A DNA stretch of 64,000 nt from Phascolarctos cinereus. Its lineage: Eukaryota > Chordata > Mammalia > Diprotodontia > Phascolarctidae. The DNA lies in contig NW_018343979.1 of assembly GCF_002099425.1 (NCBI RefSeq), positions 1,723,501-1,787,500 on the forward strand, read 5' to 3'. A program made the translations under genes and the position numbers. How positions within the stretch are numbered: position 1 is the first letter of the stretch; every line of letters begins with the position of its first letter. Shown piece by piece: positions 62,115-64,000 of this stretch. A model generated the notes under the pieces. That model was not told the origin of the DNA. It was given only the letters and a program-made list of their open reading frames with translations, and searched no databases.

Positions 62115-62460
62115 TGTTGCATAACCTCTATTAGACTGTTCAGTTTCTTGAGGCCAAGGATTGTGATTGTTTTGTGCTTATACTATATATAACTTCCTAT
62201 GCACATGTTATTTACACTAGTGTATTCTAAGCCGAGATATAGAGTAATAAAAAGAGTAGTATTAAAATGGATTGCTACAACCTTCCTATTCCATTCTGTC
62301 CCCAGTTTGAGTAAATAAGTTGTTTGAGAATAGGAGCTCTTTAATTTTTACTTTTGTATGCTCAGTACCTATCATAATGCCTGGGATATAGAATGTGCTT
62401 AATAAATGTGTATTGCTTGGCTGACTAATAAATACTTATTGATTGATTAATTGACTGGAA
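62115..62460 (+). repeat. Two L2 3' terminal fragments
   Basis: 62115-62200 has 'tattagactgttcagtttct' and 'tgaggccaaggattgtgatt'. 62300-62460 has 'agaataggagctctttaatt', 'ataatgcctgggatatagaa' and 'tgtgcttaataaatg', then (ttga)n. They look like successive or interrupted copies. Confidence 0.65.
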
Positions 62461-62479
62461 TGACTGAGGTAACCATGAC

Positions 62480-62700
62480 AAAAATAGGCAAGTTCAGAAG
62501 AGAATTGTATTGGCAGGAGAAAGTTATTAAGTTCACTTTTCAAATATGAGATGACTGTTGGACACCCACTTAGAAATATCTAATAAGCAGTTGATGTAGG
62601 ACTGGAGTTGTGAAGAAAGATTTTGGCTATATGGAGATCTGAGAGTCCTCTACAGAAAGATGAATCTAATTATTGGAGAAATACTTAGATAATTCATAGG
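62480..62700 (-). mobile_element. L2 ORF2 fragment, minus strand
   Basis: 'ttcaaatatgagatgactgt', 'tggacacccacttagaaata', 'gcagttgatgtaggactgga', 'gttgtgaagaaagattttgg' and 'tatatggagatctgagagtc' follow the antisense L2 coding order. Confidence 0.6.
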
Positions 62701-63400
62701 GCAGCAAACTAAATACCCTATTTGTGTACTTTAAACATTTCTCATTCCTGATATTCTAAAAAAAAATCCATGTTTTCAAAATATAATATAAATTTTGGGC
62801 ATAATTAAGCCTGCCAGTGGACTGGCAAACAGATCTGAATGTATTTTTAGTGCAGGAATTCTGAAGAAAGACCACTCCACTGAAAGACATTGTCAATGGT
62901 AGATCTCTTTGTCAAGATGATTAGACAGTTACGCATCCTGCAACAACCTCAAAACCCTGATTATTTGTTTGTTCTCCATTTACCACAATGAAATGGGATA
63001 GTAATGAAGACACAGTCTGAGTAAGAGTTGTTATAATATGCTACGTGAAACTAGAAAGGTAAATTGGACATTCTCCAAGATTTAGAAGAGAGATTTGGAG
63101 AGAAAAGCAGCATACAATAATGATGATGATTCAGTAGTAGGAAGTCTGCTGTGGGATAACCCCATATAGGAGCTGTGTTGGAACTAGTAGGCATTTCAAC
63201 ATGAGTAATATTTCAGCTAGCATGCAATCAACTAGCCAAGGACCTCAGCATATGACCTAAAAAAACAAACAATAAAACTGTTGTTTTCTATTCTCTTGCT
63301 TGTGTACAGGGACAGGCTCAGATTTTTGCATATTAAAAATTCCAACTCTAATTTCTCAAGGAAAAGGAATATATCATGGGTGTCAATTATATTAATTGAA
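62701..63400. other. Unassigned
   Basis: No recognised gene or repeat. It leads into the inverted repeat at 63409. Confidence 0.5.
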
Positions 63401-63408
63401 CTCTATGT

Positions 63409-63526
63409 TGATGATATTACTGCACGATGTTACAGACTCACTTTTCTTTCATCTAGAGACTGTGGTGAATTGAAGTCTCTACGTGAAAGAAAAGTGAGTC
63501 TGTAACATCTTGCAGTAATATTATCA
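63409..63526. repeat. Long hairpin: 53-bp inverted repeat, 12-base loop
   Basis: The arms are 63409-63461 and 63474-63526, with loop gtggtgaattga. Aligned as reverse complements they agree at 49 of 53 positions. Of the four differences, two (63413 and 63452) would be G-U pairs in plus-strand RNA, leaving two mismatches (63425 and 63453). The arm contains gatgttacagactcactt and ttctttca. It matches no SINE or transposon end I know. It could be a palindromic MITE, a recent inverted duplication or a small-RNA precursor. Confidence 0.9.
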
Positions 63527-63556
63527 GGTAAGATGGAAAGATATCTCATATCATTC

Positions 63557-63720
63557 AGCGTAGATCTAAAGCTGGAGGGACTTTAAAAGTTATTTAGTAC
63601 AACTCTCCTCATGATACAGATGAGGAAACTGAGGCCTAGAAAGATTAAATAGTTTTCCCATGATCACATAGTCAGTAAGCATCAGAAAGATTTAAAGCCA
63701 GACACAGCACTCTTTTCCTC
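63557..63720 (-). repeat. MIR-type SINE with CR1/L3-like tail, minus strand
   Basis: 'agatctaaagctggagggac', 'ctcatgatacagatgaggaa', 'actgaggcctagaaagatta' and 'catgatcacatagtcagtaa'. Confidence 0.7.
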
Positions 63721-63723
63721 TGT

Positions 63724-63975
63724 AATGTTTTTGTTATTATTGTTTCGTCGTGTTTGACTCTTTGTGATACCATTTGAAGTTTTCTTGGCAAAGATACTAG
63801 AATGGTTTTCTATTTTCTTCTCCAGTGCATTTTACAGATGAGCAAAATGAGGAAAACAGGGTTAAGTGACTTGCCTAGGGTCACATAGCTAGTAAGTATC
63901 TGAGGTTAGATTTGAACTCAGGTCTTCTTGAATCCAGGACCAGTGCTCTATCCACTGCACCGTTTACTTGTTCTC
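63724..63975 (-). repeat. RTE-tailed CORE-SINE, minus strand
   Basis: 'gttattattgtttcgtcgtg', 'tttgactctttgtgatacca', 'gttttcttggcaaagatact', 'gggttaagtgacttgcctag', 'ggtcacatagctagtaagta' and 'cagtgctctatccactgcac'. Confidence 0.85.
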
Positions 63976-64000
63976 TCTAGTGTTACACCTTATTATTTGT

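Overview
This is a marsupial nuclear genomic window, and what can be read in it is almost entirely a layered fossil record of transposable elements. The assignment rests on the repeat set. There are CORE-SINEs with a BovB/RTE-type 3' tail, poly-A SINEs that begin ggggcagctaggtgg, Mar-1-like SINEs, very many MIR and L2 copies, a CR1/L3 reverse transcriptase relic, and L1 and half-L1 (HAL1-like) elements of the kind known from marsupials. The poly-A SINEs keep a longer form (acttgacacttactagctg) that I associate with Australian marsupials rather than the opossum; that is an inference from memory. No host protein-coding exon can be named. The open frames are short and nearly all fall inside repeats.

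Layout. 1-5 kb: L2 and MIR relics, an RTE-tailed SINE, and a minus-strand stretch (3.8-4.2 kb) with a 72-codon frame followed by a polyadenylation-like site. 5-8 kb: an L2 reverse-transcriptase-to-3'-end relic split by a young SINE. 11-13 kb: CR1/L3 and L2 relics with a SINE inside. 13-23 kb: SINE clusters, an L1 endonuclease-like scrap, and an L1 3' end. 24-27 kb: a long L2 split by an L1 3' end, an unclassified repeat, and a full-length 7SL RNA pseudogene (27.2-27.5 kb). 32-34 kb: an L2 split by a SINE. 34.5-36.5 kb: an L1 insertion with a 5' inversion and a perfect 15-bp target-site duplication. 40.7-43.7 kb: a SINE and a 2.9-kb half-L1 inserted at the same site, leaving three copies of one 13-bp target sequence. 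43.7-45.4 kb: back-to-back L2 relics. 51.6-53 kb: CR1/L3 reverse transcriptase. 55.5-57.8 kb: a retrovirus-like fossil that runs from R to R plus an A-tail, as if an RNA had been copied in by LINE machinery. 58-62 kb: several L1 pieces and nested SINEs. 63.4-63.5 kb: a 53-bp inverted repeat with a 12-base loop that no recognised element explains.

The elements interact by nesting. Younger L1-mobilised SINEs, RTE-tailed SINEs, L1 and HAL1 copies sit inside older L2, MIR and CR1 relics, and many still show target-site duplications, so the order of events can be read. Between them lie long AT-rich stretches in which I recognise nothing; these are listed as such. All family names come from memory of consensus sequences, and no database search was possible.
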